Shown: piece by piece, positions 22,941 through 33,851 of the stretch
Layout of the letters: every line of letters begins with the position of its first letter
Numbering within the stretch: the first letter of the stretch is position 1
Origin: Podocnemis expansa
Taxonomy: Eukaryota; Chordata; Testudines; Podocnemididae
NCBI GenBank assembly: GCA_007922195.1
Contig: ML682067.1
Span: 726,283 to 790,282 of the forward strand
Reading direction: 5' to 3'
Length of the DNA: 64,000 nt
Translations under genes and position numbers: made by a program
Notes under the pieces: generated by a model
The model's input: the letters and a program-made list of their open reading frames with translations, nothing else
What the model was told of the DNA's origin: nothing
Databases searched by the model: none

Positions 22941-24040
22941 CACTATTTATTTAGTATTAAACATTTCATATATAGAAAAACATAATTAGAGCAAACACCC
23001 ATTCTTAAAGTATATAAAACGTGCTTCAACCCCTGACACTTACAAAAAATGTTAAAAGTGAGTACAAATAAAACAGAAAGGAGCTGCAAAAACTGACTGG
23101 AAGAGCTATTGTACTACCATGTATTTGTTTGGTCTTCATCAATATACTTGTGTATTATATTTAAGACAGAGACAAAAGCATCATATTACCTATGGGAACT
23201 AGAGGCAGCAATTGTTTTGGATGAGCAATGAACAGCGCAACAAACCATACAGCCTATCACTTTGTTTCTGGGGGACGGGAACGATGAGGGGAGTGGGCAA
23301 GATGCTGCACTGAGTGAAGAAAGAAAAACAAGCAAAACACTAATTCCCAGAGTATTCTGTCAAGTCTCAAAGGAGGCAGCAGCTGCATAGAACCTGCCAG
23401 ACATAGTGTTGATACAAAGTAGTGACAGAGGAAGAGACATCAGGAATATTGGTTACACAGCTTCCCTATGCTAGTCCAAAAGACTAAAAATGCCAATGAA
23501 ATTGAGAAGGATTTTCTTTCAGGACAGAAGGAATCCAGGTCAACACAAAACATGTTTTCTTAAATACTATTTCTCATGTGGCTCAATTCTGAGAGGTCTG
23601 GAGCGCTGCCCCACTTGACAAGTTCAACTGTAATATATAGATTTTACATTAGATTTTTTTTAAAGTCCTTCTTATTATGAAACTGGTAAAAGTGTAAACA
23701 AATACACCAGTGTCTGTATTTGCACCGTGATTCAGCCAGACTCATGATATGAGACTTAGGGAAGTGTGAATTTCCCTCATTATTTCAATTACTGTTAATT
23801 CCAAAGTTGAATTGCGACCATGCAAAGGCCAGCCCTGTTAATAATTTTTTGGAAGAGAGCCAGTGGAGCACAATATGTTCAAACTAGGGTCATGCTAACA
23901 CATATGGTCTCACACATTTTGAAGGGGTGCCAGAGGGTGAACCCTTGGTCAGACCCTGCCATGCTAGCTTAGCTGAGGTAACTGGGCTGGGGCTGATCGC
24001 CTGAGGGGACACAGCTGTGCATAGAAAGAGGCTGAGATGC
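22941..24040. other. Non-coding sequence, no recognised element
   Basis: About 1.1 kb of unique-looking AT-rich DNA. No reading frame with recognisable content. Confidence 0.5.
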
Positions 24041-24048
24041 CTTTGAGG

Positions 24049-24224
24049 TATTGGTTCTCAACCACTGTGTTGGGACACATTACTGTGTCACTACACAGTG
24101 GTGTGTCATGAAGAACTGGGGAGATGACTGGATTTGGCCTGGAAGTGGGGATTACTGGTGTGTCCTGTAAGGTCGTGATATGCTGCCAAGCGTGTCACAA
24201 CTTACAAAAGTTTGTGAACCACTG
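24049..24224. mobile_element. Short hAT element (CAGTGGTTCTCAACC-like ends)
   Basis: Left end TATTGGTTCTCAACC and right end AAAGTTTGTGAACCACTG are inverted partners. They are flanked by CTTTGAGG (24041-24048) and CTTTGGGG (24225-24232), an 8-bp duplication with one mismatch. The interior has an ACACAGTGGTGTGTC-type hairpin. Confidence 0.75.
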
Positions 24225-24232
24225 CTTTGGGG

Positions 24233-25619
24233 GAGTTGATTAGGCCAGGAACTGCAGCTGTCCTGTTGGCCCAGCAGGGTTATAACCCAAGCCTCAGAGC
24301 GTTTGAGAGACCAGAGGGGAAAGAAGTCTGAAGGAGTGCAGGGGTGTTACCTGCCTCCCTGCACCCTGAGCAGCCCCAGTGATGGCTGGCCCAGGCAAGA
24401 CACTGTGTGGTAATGGGAGCTTCTATCTAGTGCACATTGTAAATAAGCCATGGGTGACTGCAAACTTGAGGGTCTCTGAATCCTCTGTGGTCCAAAGGGG
24501 GACAGAAGCCATGCTACATGACCCTTTAAGGAAAAACAAGATGTGGCAGGGCAGGATTAAGTCTAAAGCTAGGCTGTGAGAACAGAGACCCAAAGGAGAC
24601 ACTAGTGATAATAACTCAGCTTCTCCAATTTCAGTGCTTACAACTATACCAGAAATATCTAGCCAATGTATTCCGTCTAACGAGGATCTCATATTCTTAT
24701 GTTCCACTAATATGAAAAGATACTACATACAATCATAGAAAATAGAATTGGGAAAGATCTATTAGCAAGAATGCTGCAAGTTGCGATTATGCAGATAGGG
24801 TGTTCCATTATCCAATCCTCTTTTTGTTATTCAGAATATTGGAACATTTGTTAGAGCCATTATAAACTTAGGGTAAATGGACTGGGCTTGATGCTGATCA
24901 TGTATAGTGATGTAAAATTGACACAGCTTCTGGTCCTTCAGAGGAACCAGGCTGAGGGGATCCCAAACAGGTTTTGGAAAAGGGAGAAAGCCCATCCCAT
25001 CCCTTCTTGGGAGGAGAGGAACAGGAGCTGACAAGGCTGCATGATGCTTCTGTGAATGCAATCTATCTGATTTGTTTCTCCCTGGCTGGGTGTCTCAAAG
25101 TTCTGGATCAGGGCTGTGCAGCCTAGTGGCCAGAGTCAATAAGCACCCTTAGGTTGGAGCCGTGAGGCCTAGCAACTGGAATCAATATGCAACCTTGCAT
25201 CGGGAGGTGAGGCCTAGTGATCAGAGTCAATAGGTGTCAACAGGTCAGGACTGTGTGGGTAGAAGATTACTGAGGCGGCAGAAGAAGTACACTCCTCTGC
25301 AGCCTATGCTCCAGCAAAGGCCTGCTATGATCCCAGCTAGGATGGCAGGAAGTAAGGGGACATGGGCCCCCCCGACTCCACTGCATCTCAGCCCAGAGCC
25401 CTGTCCATGTCAGGGATGACTCGCACCCAGATCAGTGGGGATCTTGCCTCAACACACTGACTTCCCCCAGGCATAGGGTATCACTCACTCTGTATCACCA
25501 GGCCACTTCCTACAAATTCCCTTGCCATTGTTGTATGGGGCTCATCAGATTCTCTGGGTCTCCTCTGATCAGCATCTCATTGGGAGTCGGCCTCCAGATT
25601 GTCAACAGCATGCCATGGT
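24233..25619. other. Non-coding sequence with a CR1 tail trace
   Basis: A short CR1-like tail on the minus strand (CATAGAAAATAGAATTGGGAA, about 24731-24755) is followed by unique sequence. From 25080 to 25230 a motif around GAGGCCTAG-GA-C-GAGTCAATA occurs three times at about 50-70 bp spacing. No gene was found. Confidence 0.45.
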
Positions 25620-26013
25620 CACGGTCATTGCTGGCACTAGGCACGTGGGGCAGAAGCCCCAGGTCCCAGTGCCAGTGCCTCAAGTCTGGCCATGGACCCA
25701 CCAAGGGCCAAGCCCGTGGTGGCACTTTTAGGTCCAGTGCCAGCCCAACCCTGGCTGGGGATCCATGGCTGGGCTGCTGGTAGTGGCAGAATCTGATCCT
25801 GATCCCAACCAGGGACTCGGGGCTGGGCTGCCACTGTTGGCAGGATCCAGAGCTGGCCTTGACTCCAGCTGGGGATCCAGGGCTGGGCTGCTGGCAGGAT
25901 CTGGTGCCAGACTGACCCTTGGGGCTGGATCAGGACAGGGTCTGGGGCTGGTGCCATAGGGTATGGGGCCTCTCCCAGGCCCCCAACCTTTTTTCAGAGC
26001 AGCAATGCTCCTG
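25620..26013. mobile_element. Non-autonomous hAT element (CAGGGRCRTYGCTGG family)
   Basis: Left end CACGGTCATTGCTGGCAC, right end AGCAGCAATGCTCCTG. Flanks are CCATGGT (to 25619) and CCATAGGT (26014-26021), consistent with a decayed 8-bp duplication. The interior is a tandem array of about 45-60 bp units beginning GGGGATCC/GGGGCTGGGCTGC, like the two sister copies. Confidence 0.7.
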
Positions 26014-26526
26014 CCATAGGTCTTGGTTCTGCAGCACTTCTACTTCCCCAAATATGTGGGAACTTTAGATTTTGCTACAAATATAAAAAAGACAACAGAA
26101 AAGATCATATCTGCAGCGAGAGAACGCAAGCTTGGCCATGTCTATTTCCAACCCACTTAACTCCTTCAATTGAGGCCATGTGTGCCATGCTATAAAAGGA
26201 ACAAGTCCTGCTGTGCTTTTCCTCAAGAAAACCTCCCATTGAAGACAAGGGAATCAAGTGCTAGAAAGGAATACAGATTTGGCCCAAATTCTGCTTATAC
26301 GGTACCATATTAGAGAAGTGTCCTGAGAGAATGAGAAGGTGCTAGGAAATAGTCCTGCTGTTTAATATTAGATTTCTTTGTACTCGCATGTACATTCAGA
26401 CCACATACGTGAAACTAAAAACCACAGTCACACCAACATACTCCCAAAACTTAGCCCGCTTTTCTTTTTAGAAGTGTGCTTCTTCTAGATCCTCTAGTTA
26501 GTCTTGCATGAAGCTGAGACACTCTG

Positions 26527-27148
26527 CAGGGGTTAAAGTATAATTTGAGGAGCCTCAGAATGCTGCTGCATGGGTGGGCCCCCCTTCTGCATTGGTGGGG
26601 CCCCCCCAGACCCCAGGTCCCGCCCCCCCACATGCCAGCACCCCACTCCCTGCCCCCAATACTCCCCAGTGTGAGCCAGGCCACCCCACCACTTACTGGC
26701 AGCAGCAGGTCCTGGGTCGGGGTGGTGGCAGGGCTGGGGAGGAGGCAGCAGGCCCATGGTTGCAGCCGCAGCATGGCCTGGGATTGGCTGAGGAAGGGGA
26801 AGTGGGGGCATGCCCTAGGTTGGGGTGGTGGTGGAAGGGGAGGGGTTTGGGGCGTGGCTTGAGCCCTACCAACAATGCTTGTGGCCCCTGCCCCTCCCCT
26901 GCCTGCTGGAATGCAGCAGAATGCCACTCCGGGGCCTGCTATTTTTAGGGGCCCAGCATTTGGGCCCCTAAAAAAAGAACATGGAACTGGAACGCTGCAT
27001 TCCAGTGCATGCTATTTTTAAATAGTGGGCCCCGGAATGCAGCTTTCTGGCTCCATGTTCTGTTTTTAGGGGCCCCAGAATGCTGAACCCCTAAAACAGT
27101 GGGCCCCAGAATGGCATTCCACTGCATTCCGGCTTACTTTAACCCCTA
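26527..27148. mobile_element. Non-autonomous hAT element (CAGGGGTTAAAGTA ends)
   Basis: Ends CAGGGGTTAAAGTA and TACTTTAACCCCTA, flanked by perfect 8-bp ACACTCTG (26519-26526, 27149-27156). The right third has several GGGGCCC-centred palindromic segments with alternating orientation (TTTTAGGGGCCC, GGGCCCCTAAAA). The GC-rich left part produces spurious open frames on both strands. Confidence 0.85.
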
Positions 27149-27305
27149 ACACTCTGTGTCTGAGAACAACAACCCAGAAACTCCATATTCACCATGTCAT
27201 TTAATTAAGATAGTTTCGGTACTAGATATGCCTTGTGTGGTATTATTTTAGAAGTCTTGATATGATGAACATTAATGTCTTGTTGGATTGTATGGGCTAC
27301 CATAA

Positions 27306-27400
27306 AAAATAACAAGAGTCCTGTGGCACTTTCAAAACTAACAGATTTCTTTTGGGCATAAGTTTTCACAGGCTGCAACTCACTGTGTCATAGGCAGGTG
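27306..27400 (-). mobile_element. Penelope-like retroelement fragment
   Basis: It contains AACAAGAGTCCTGTGGCAC, AACTAACAGATTTCTTTTGGGC and a degenerate ribozyme-like region. It is a partial copy. Confidence 0.6.
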
Positions 27401-28422
27401 CCACCATAATATATGAAAGTCATAAAGCTGCAAATACTGCTAACACAGGCTGTAAGGTAGGAAACTCCCACAAACAGCCTTTCGGGTACAACAATGGAGT
27501 AGCCAGACAGTGTTGATGGCTATTTCTCACGCATTTAAGGGTAGATTCCAGTAACGGGTTATTTACAGTGAAACTTCATCAAAAAAGTATGTACACAATG
27601 AAATACCGTCTGACCAATGAGAATGAACTCCCCCACCCTCAGTCCAGAAAAGAGTATACAAGAAGGGGAGTGACATTATGACTTGTTCATTTTACTATTC
27701 CCCTGACTCAACATGTAGAAGCCAAAGACTTGGGACTCGGGGAGAGAATCCCAAACTGTAGGTGAATTCTAGCCTCTGTATGGAAGATTTACTATACCAC
27801 GGTGAGACACTACTTGATTCAAATCCAGTCTAGTTAATAAAACTCAGATTGCGATTTTACCTTTGTTACTTCGGTAACCTACTTTGATCTGTACACTTAC
27901 TGTTTATAATCACTTTAAATCTATCCTTCTGTTGTTGATACATCTGTATTTTACCTAAAATGGTGTGTTTTGCTTGAAGCGTTTGGAAAAATCTTAAGTT
28001 AACAAAAGCTGGTGCATGTCTCCTTCCTTTTGAGGGAAGGGTGGAGTGGACAACTAATTTCACTGACCAGTCTCTTGCCCAGGGCAAGACCTGGGGTCCT
28101 GGGCTGGGCAGCCAGCTGGAGTATCTCTATTGTTGGTCTGGGAGTGGCTGGGGAAAGTATTCATTGAACTGAGATGGTTTCTTCCCTTCCTGTGGATGGC
28201 TGTGCAGAACAGCACCTGCCTGAGAACTGAGGCTCATCACAGCATGAGGAGTCCAGGTAGGTCAGACAGAAGACTCAGTGGTATCCCAGTTCCAGCTGGA
28301 GCCCCTGCAGAAGGGAGTTATCACAGACGCCTCTTGTACATCCTTACTGGATGTCATTACTAGCAAAACAGTGAGAGAGAGAAAGAGAACAGAAATTATT
28401 GGTGTCAGCCCTACAGCACTAT
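27401..28422. other. Non-coding sequence, no recognised element
   Basis: No termini, LINE sequence or convincing coding content were seen. Confidence 0.45.
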
Positions 28423-28727
28423 GGGTATGTTTACACTGGAGCTGAAGTTGACTTAACCTCCCTTAAGTCGACTTAAGGAAAGACATGTCCACATGGGACT
28501 TTTGTTAAGTCAACTTAAGCACTTGCTTAAGTCCTTAAAGTCAACTTAAGCATTAAAGTCGACTTTATTAAGTCAACTTAACACATTGTAGATAGGGTTG
28601 TCTACACTGTAGGCTTTGTTAAATCAACTTAACAAAGTCAACTTAACAGAGCCCTCCAGTGTGGACATAGCCTTTAAGTCAACCTTGTTAAGTCAACTTA
28701 ACTGAGCCCTCTAGTGTAGACATAGCC
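28423..28727. mobile_element. Palindromic MITE, apparent dimer, with TAT target duplication
   Basis: It starts GGGTATGTTTACACTGGAG and ends CTAGTGTAGACATAGCC. Both sides carry TAT (28420-28422, 28728-28730), consistent with the 3-bp duplications made by Harbinger transposases. An internal GTCTACACTGTAGG junction near 28600 suggests two fused units. The interior is built of TTAAGTCGACTTAA/AAGTTGACTTAA palindromes. Confidence 0.75.
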
Positions 28728-28820
28728 TATGAGCATTATCTATACTTCCATACATAACAAAAAGCACTGCAAGCCTGAAAAGGAATGCACTACTCCGCTG
28801 AGCAACCATGCAATCACACT

Positions 28821-29412
28821 GGCTATATATACACTAGAGGGCTCAGTTAAGTTGACCTAACAAGGCTGACTTTAAGTTGACTTAACAAAGTTGACTTTAA
28901 AGTTAAGTCGACTTAACAAAGTCTACTTAAAGGCTACGTCCACACTGGAGGGCTCTGTTAAGTTGACTTTTTTAAGTTGATTTAACAAACCCTATAGTGT
29001 AGACAGCCTTATCTACAATGTGTTAAGTTGACTTAAGAAAGTCGACTTTAATGCTTAAGTTGACTTTAAGGGCTGGAGTTATTATGTCGTCATTTTGAAA
29101 AAGTAAAACCTGCCCCCCCCTCGAAATGGCTGTTATTTCGGAAGGGATATTTCGAAATAAAGCTGTTCTTTCGAAACAACACTGTGTAGACCTGTTGTTT
29201 TGAAAGAGCTGTTTTGAAAGAACAGGTCCAAACGGCTTTATTTTGAAATATCCCTTCCGAAATAACAGCCGTTTGGATTACAGGCTTTCCCTTAATTCGA
29301 ATTAACGTTTTGTTAATTCGAATTAACTTATTTCGAAATAAGGATTTTATTTTGAAATAACTCATTTTGAAATCCTTATTTCGAAATAACAATGCATGTG
29401 TAGACATAGCCC
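28821..29412. mobile_element. Cluster of nested palindromic MITEs (both types)
   Basis: Starts at GGCTATATATACACTAGAGG and near 28932 (GGCTACGTCCACACTGGAGG) mark two AAGTCGACTT-type units. From about 29085 a TTCGAA-type unit (TTATTTCGAAATAA, AATTCGAATTAA) continues to the end GCATGTGTAGACATAGCC at 29412. The two palindrome classes therefore share termini and are physically fused here. Confidence 0.65.
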
Positions 29413-29439
29413 ATGTATCAGCGCTGTCTCTGGTGCCCT

Positions 29440-30890
29440 GCACTGCTGGTGCAGGTCATCTTCACATGTGGTAAGGAGTTTTGGAATATCATTAAACATT
29501 CCAGATAAACTGCTGGATTCTTTGAGCTGCATGAAACATTCTTCAACTGACTGTCTTGCACAATCTAGCACCTGGTCAAAGAATTCAACTTTGAATTATT
29601 GTATGGGGTCTCTTATGGGATTATCCCATGCCTTGTGATCAAAATGTGTTCTTCAGTGACTCATATTCTTGAATGGGGTGGGAAAATGGCTGCAGTGTGA
29701 AGTTCCTCTGCCAGCTTCCATGCACTCTTCAGAACATTTTGAAATCCCTCATCTGACCAGTAAGACTGTAGGTATGACTTTGCTTTGTCTAGTTGTCCCA
29801 TTGCTCCAGATACATCAAGGTCAGCACCATGGAGTCTCTTGCTTACAGCATTTATTTCAAACAGTACATCATGACACAACCCTAAGCCACACAAATTTGA
29901 AGTTATGTGTGTTTCTGGTGATTCCATTTCCCTCTGCCACTGTTCATCAATGAACAGTTTTTCTCATAACATTATCCTCCATAACGGCAATGGTGGCATC
30001 ATGTATCTTCCCAGTTTGGTGTTTGATAGGCTTTATCACTTCCACTTGTCTTTCCCATAGTGTGGCATTCAGTGGTTTCAGTGTCAGAGAGGATGTTCCC
30101 AGGTGTAGCTTCGAAATTTGCCACCGATGGGGTGATGCAGAGAAAAATACTTTGCTTTGAATTATGTTAAAAATTCAGCAGCCTTACTAAAAGCTGATGC
30201 TGTATCACTGACAAACAAGTTCAGAGAATGAGAACTGCATGGGACAAAAAGAGTTCAAAGGTTTAGCTTTTGGATCTGTGTCTGCACTTCTCTGTTCTTT
30301 CCTCTCACGTTGCCACTGTTATTGTAGCCCTGACCTCTCATGTCAGTTATCGCTATTCTTGTATCTTCCAGCTTTTTAAGAAGCCTATTTGTCATACCAG
30401 CTCCTGTAGTATCATCAATGTCAATAAATTCTAGCAAATGCTCTCTGATAGTCACCACTGGAGGGACATTTTCACTAGGGTCTGTTGTTATAAAATGCAC
30501 CATTAAAGTCATTTGTTCCATATGACTGATGTCAGGTGTGCAGTCCAGAATAAGAGTAATATCATGTTGACTTCAGATCTGCCATTATCTTCTGTTTGAC
30601 TTTTGTTGCTAGTAACTGTATGACCTCATTTTAAATTGTTTTTCCAAGGCAGTGGTGTGTATAGATTTCTTGAATGGTGACTCTTAGATGCTCCTGGAGT
30701 ACAGCATCAAACTCAGCTATAAGCTCCACAATTTTAAGGAAGTTTCCACTGTTTGGGACATACAGCTGATCTGAAGTGCAACACAGTGCTAGGTTTTGGG
30801 TTGCAAGCATTCTCCCAATGGCAATGAGCCCTTTCAGAACATTTTGCCAGTCAACAAACTCTGATGCAATCTTCTCTTGATGCTGGGTTC
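29440..30890 (-). pseudogene. hAT transposase remnant (ZMYM1-like/DUF4371 type)
   Basis: Minus-strand pieces, in order, include EKIASEFVDWQNVLKG-like and GNFLKIVELIAEFDAVLQEH near 30880-30700; EQMTLMVHF and DDTTGAGMTN with DMRGQGYNNSG at 30521-30255; CSSHSLNLF-like near 30230; and SKRLHGADLD with the AKSYLQSYWSDEGFQNV block at 29927-29661. This is the TTF/DUF4371 hAT transposase also found as ZMYM1-like genes. Stops and frame changes separate the pieces, so it is dead. The protein would cut and paste elements with short CAG-type termini and 8-bp duplications, the kind found throughout this window. Confidence 0.75.
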
Positions 30891-32302
30891 TGTCAAGGAC
30901 CTAGCACTGGGCAGCTATACTTGATATCATGGAGTGTGAAGCCACTGCTCCCCAGGACCACTTCCTATCCCAGTCCACTTTTGCTTCCCTGAGTAACTCA
31001 CTCAAGTCTCTAGCTTGCAGTCAGAGTTATCTGCCTGTCCTTTGTGGGTTTGCATAGATCTGCATTGCCAAGTTTCAGGCAATGAACTCCAGGCAGTATT
31101 CTTCCTTGAGAGTAGTCCTCCAGACCCTTCCACTGCCTCCCTCTGGGTTGCTCTGCGCCCTTTGTAAAGTCCTGCCTCTAGCTTGTGCAGGCTGTACAGG
31201 TGTGTTTGGCCTGGGAAGCCCAGAGCTCTCCAGCATGGGGTTTTGTACACCCCATCACAGGGCACCAGAACTGGACATGGTATTCCCACACTGACCACAT
31301 TGTTATGTGGGGTTGAAAGGGGGAGAAAGACACTGGACACTCTTTTAGAGTTAATCATCGTTTATGTGACTTTTATTGAGGTAACGATGTTAACAGAATG
31401 GAATGGCAGTGATGTACAGGTGAAGGAAGGGCAAAAACATAGATAACTGATAATAATACAAGGATATGGATAAACTCTATGAGCACCTAAGCAATTTAAT
31501 ATGGATTGACTTGTTAAGGGGTACACAGTGAATCCACATTCAAAAGGTTAGCATGCCATCTGCCAGGCCTATCCAAACTACATAATAACCCACCCAACAC
31601 TTACCGATACTGTGGTTACAGCGCACCGCAAACAAAGCCCAATACATTAGTATTTTAAGAAAAGCAGCATAATAGGCAACACGAAACACAAGCTAACACA
31701 CACTTACATTCACACCACCAACCATACGAAGCACTCATACCTAGTAGACCCAGGGCTCACTTGAGACTGGCCAGATCCGGGCTTGCCCAGGTACTGAAGT
31801 TGTTTGGGTGAGGAAGCTCTGGTGCACCAACCCTAGTAGCATTGATGGTAGTCTACCTATCTCGGGATCTCAAGCCGGGTGGTTTTATGGATGAATCGAT
31901 CAAGGGGATGTCCCGAAAGAGGGGTGACTATCTTCATCCTCCTTCATCCACATTTGGAAATGGCTTCCTCCTCTTGCTCAACTGGCACCTCTCAGATCTT
32001 GATTGGCCCTAAGCTAGAGACTTTCCATTCTTGCCACACATGCACCCACAAGCCCCACTTTTTCCACTCACTTGTTCTGACCAGGTCATGAGAGCTTCTG
32101 TGTAGGCCTAAAAACTGCTAATGGTTACAGTAGAAGCTGCTGCTATGATCAATTCTATATTGAGGGTGATCACTTGACTTCTAAGAGGCTCACCCTCCAT
32201 CCTCTCAGGGGTACATCTTGCACAAGTGGTTAACCACAAACCTGCCAGCTACTGGAAATGTTGCACAGCAAATAAGCTGACCTCCAGCTTCTTGGAAAAT
32301 CC
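30891..32302. other. Unclassified stretch, possibly an LTR-type repeat on the minus strand
   Basis: A 118-codon minus-strand frame (31358-31002) contains GFPGQTHLYSLHKLEAGLYK and GRRATQREAVEGSGG and is in sequence that looks like a dispersed repeat, but I do not recognise a protein. On the minus strand an AATAAA signal lies at 31377-31372. No LTR pair or primer-binding site was found. Confidence 0.35.
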
Positions 32303-32310
32303 CTTGAACA

Positions 32311-32745
32311 CAGGGGCGTTGCTGGCGCCGGGCACACGGGGCACGTGCCCTGAATCCCGGCACCAGTGCCCCGGGTCTGACAGGGCCCACCTCTCCTGGT
32401 CTCTGGCCCAATCAGGTCGGACATCTGGGGCTCAGCCGCCCACGGCCGCGGCAGCCCTGTCCCCAGCCAGGGATCCAGGGCTCATCTGCTCGTGGCTGCG
32501 GAGGCCACTCCTGGCCCCATCCCCAGCTAGGGATCTGGGGCCCAGCTGGCTGTGGTGGTGGCAGCCGCCTCCCCAGCTGGGGATCTGGGGCTCAGCCGCC
32601 AGCAGCCGCGGAGACCATGCCTGGCCCTGTCCCCTGCCGGGGATCCAGGGCTCAGCCGCTCACAGCCGCTTGCGGCCCCATCCCTGGCCGGGGGCGTGTC
32701 CTGGGCCGGTGCCCCCGGTGCTTCCCCGGGGCAGTGACACCCCTG
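32311..32745. mobile_element. Non-autonomous hAT element (CAGGGRCRTYGCTGG family)
   Basis: Ends CAGGGGCGTTGCTGGCGCC and GGGGCAGTGACACCCCTG, flanked by perfect 8-bp CTTGAACA (32303-32310, 32746-32753). The interior is a GC-rich tandem array with GGGGATC(C/T)(A/G)GGGCTCAGC units of about 60 bp. Both-strand open frames here are artefacts. Confidence 0.87.
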
Positions 32746-32839
32746 CTTGAACATGGGGGCTTTTTCCATTGGTTTCCATCCAGGCACCTGCGGCCTACAT
32801 CACCCGGACTGGGCTTCAATCTGTTACGCACAACACCAC

Positions 32840-33320
32840 CAATGACAAATAGAAAGGTGAAAATCCCTTTCCACTTGTATTAAAGATTCCTCTGTTATGC
32901 ATGCAGGGATTGCAATAGGCCTTCTGGTCAGTGTCATGCTGGGAGTTATGTTCAGCTGATTATCCACCACGATCCCCACATCTTTTTTCAGAATCACTGC
33001 TCTCCAAGATAGAGCCCCCCATTCTGCATTATACCTCTTGCTCTTAAAGATATGCATTTACATACCTACCCATATTTTAAAACAAACAAACAAACAAACA
33101 AAATCCATACTGTTTGCTTATGCCAAGCTTGCCAAGTGATCCAGATTGTCATGTATCAGTGACCTGTCTTCTTCATTATTTACCACTCCCCCAATTCTGG
33201 GGTTATCCATAAATTTGACCATTGATGCTTTTATGGATTCTCTAAGATCACTGCTAAAAATGTTGAATAGCAGAGGGCCAATGAGAGAGCTCTACAGAAC
33301 TCCACTAGAAACTTACCTGT
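32840..33320 (-). mobile_element. LINE-like (CR1-related?) remnant
   Basis: The minus strand gives discontinuous segments such as NIFSSDLRESIKASMVKFMDNP and NEEDRSLIHDNLDHLASLA-like text, which resemble the end of a non-LTR reverse transcriptase region or its read-through. An (AAAC)n run lies at 33081-33103. The family is uncertain. Confidence 0.4.
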
Positions 33321-33424
33321 TTGATGGTGAGTTCCTGTTTACAATTACATGGGACTGATTATGATCAGAAACGGGAACAATCATAGTTGAATGCCAAAAG
33401 GTGAAGTGCAACTTCCTTTCTGTA

Positions 33425-33560
33425 CGAAAGGGGTAGCGGTAGCTGTGTGAGTCTAGTTCAGCATGACAAACAAGGAGTCCAGTGGCACTTTTAAAGACTA
33501 ACAAATGTGAAAAATAAATGTGTTACTCTTTAAGTGTCACAGGACTCCTTGTTTGTTTTT
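33425..33560. mobile_element. Penelope-like foldback fragment with 9-bp TSD
   Basis: Flanked by perfect 9-bp CTTTCTGTA (33416-33424, 33561-33569). The left arm (about 33467-33504) contains ACAAACAAGGAGTCCAGTGG and ends in AAAGACTAACA. The right arm (about 33520-33555) is its near reverse complement. Confidence 0.75.
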
Positions 33561-33632
33561 CTTTCTGTAGTTCACCTGACTTCCATTTGCTTAATGAGTC
33601 CTCTCACCTTCAAATGGCTACATGGCTTAAAC

Positions 33633-33843
33633 CAGGGATCTCAAACAAGTGGCCCGTGGGCCGCATGAGGCTCCTAAAGCTATTTCCTGTGGCCCACAAT
33701 GACACTATTGTTACCAATGTTTTCAATATCATTGTATGAAAAAGTTTCAGTGGTGTGGCCCTCGGGCTAATGTGCTAATCCTCATGCAGCCCTGTAGTAG
33801 TCCTCATGCGGCCCTCATGCTGATTTGATTTTGAGACCCCCTA
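33633..33843. mobile_element. Short hAT element (CAGGGGTCTCAAAC family)
   Basis: Ends CAGGGATCTCAAACAAG and GATTTTGAGACCCCCTA, flanked by perfect 8-bp GCTTAAAC (33625-33632, 33844-33851). Interior repeats of GGCCC(A/G)... and CTCATGCGGCCC. It is the short relative of the 2.1-kb element at 9746-11856. Confidence 0.87.
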
Positions 33844-33851
33844 GCTTAAAC

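Noticed and set aside
26451..26948. 158- and 124-codon Pro-rich frames on opposite strands
   Set aside because: They sit in the GC-rich left half of the 26527-27148 hAT element and have no recognisable protein content.
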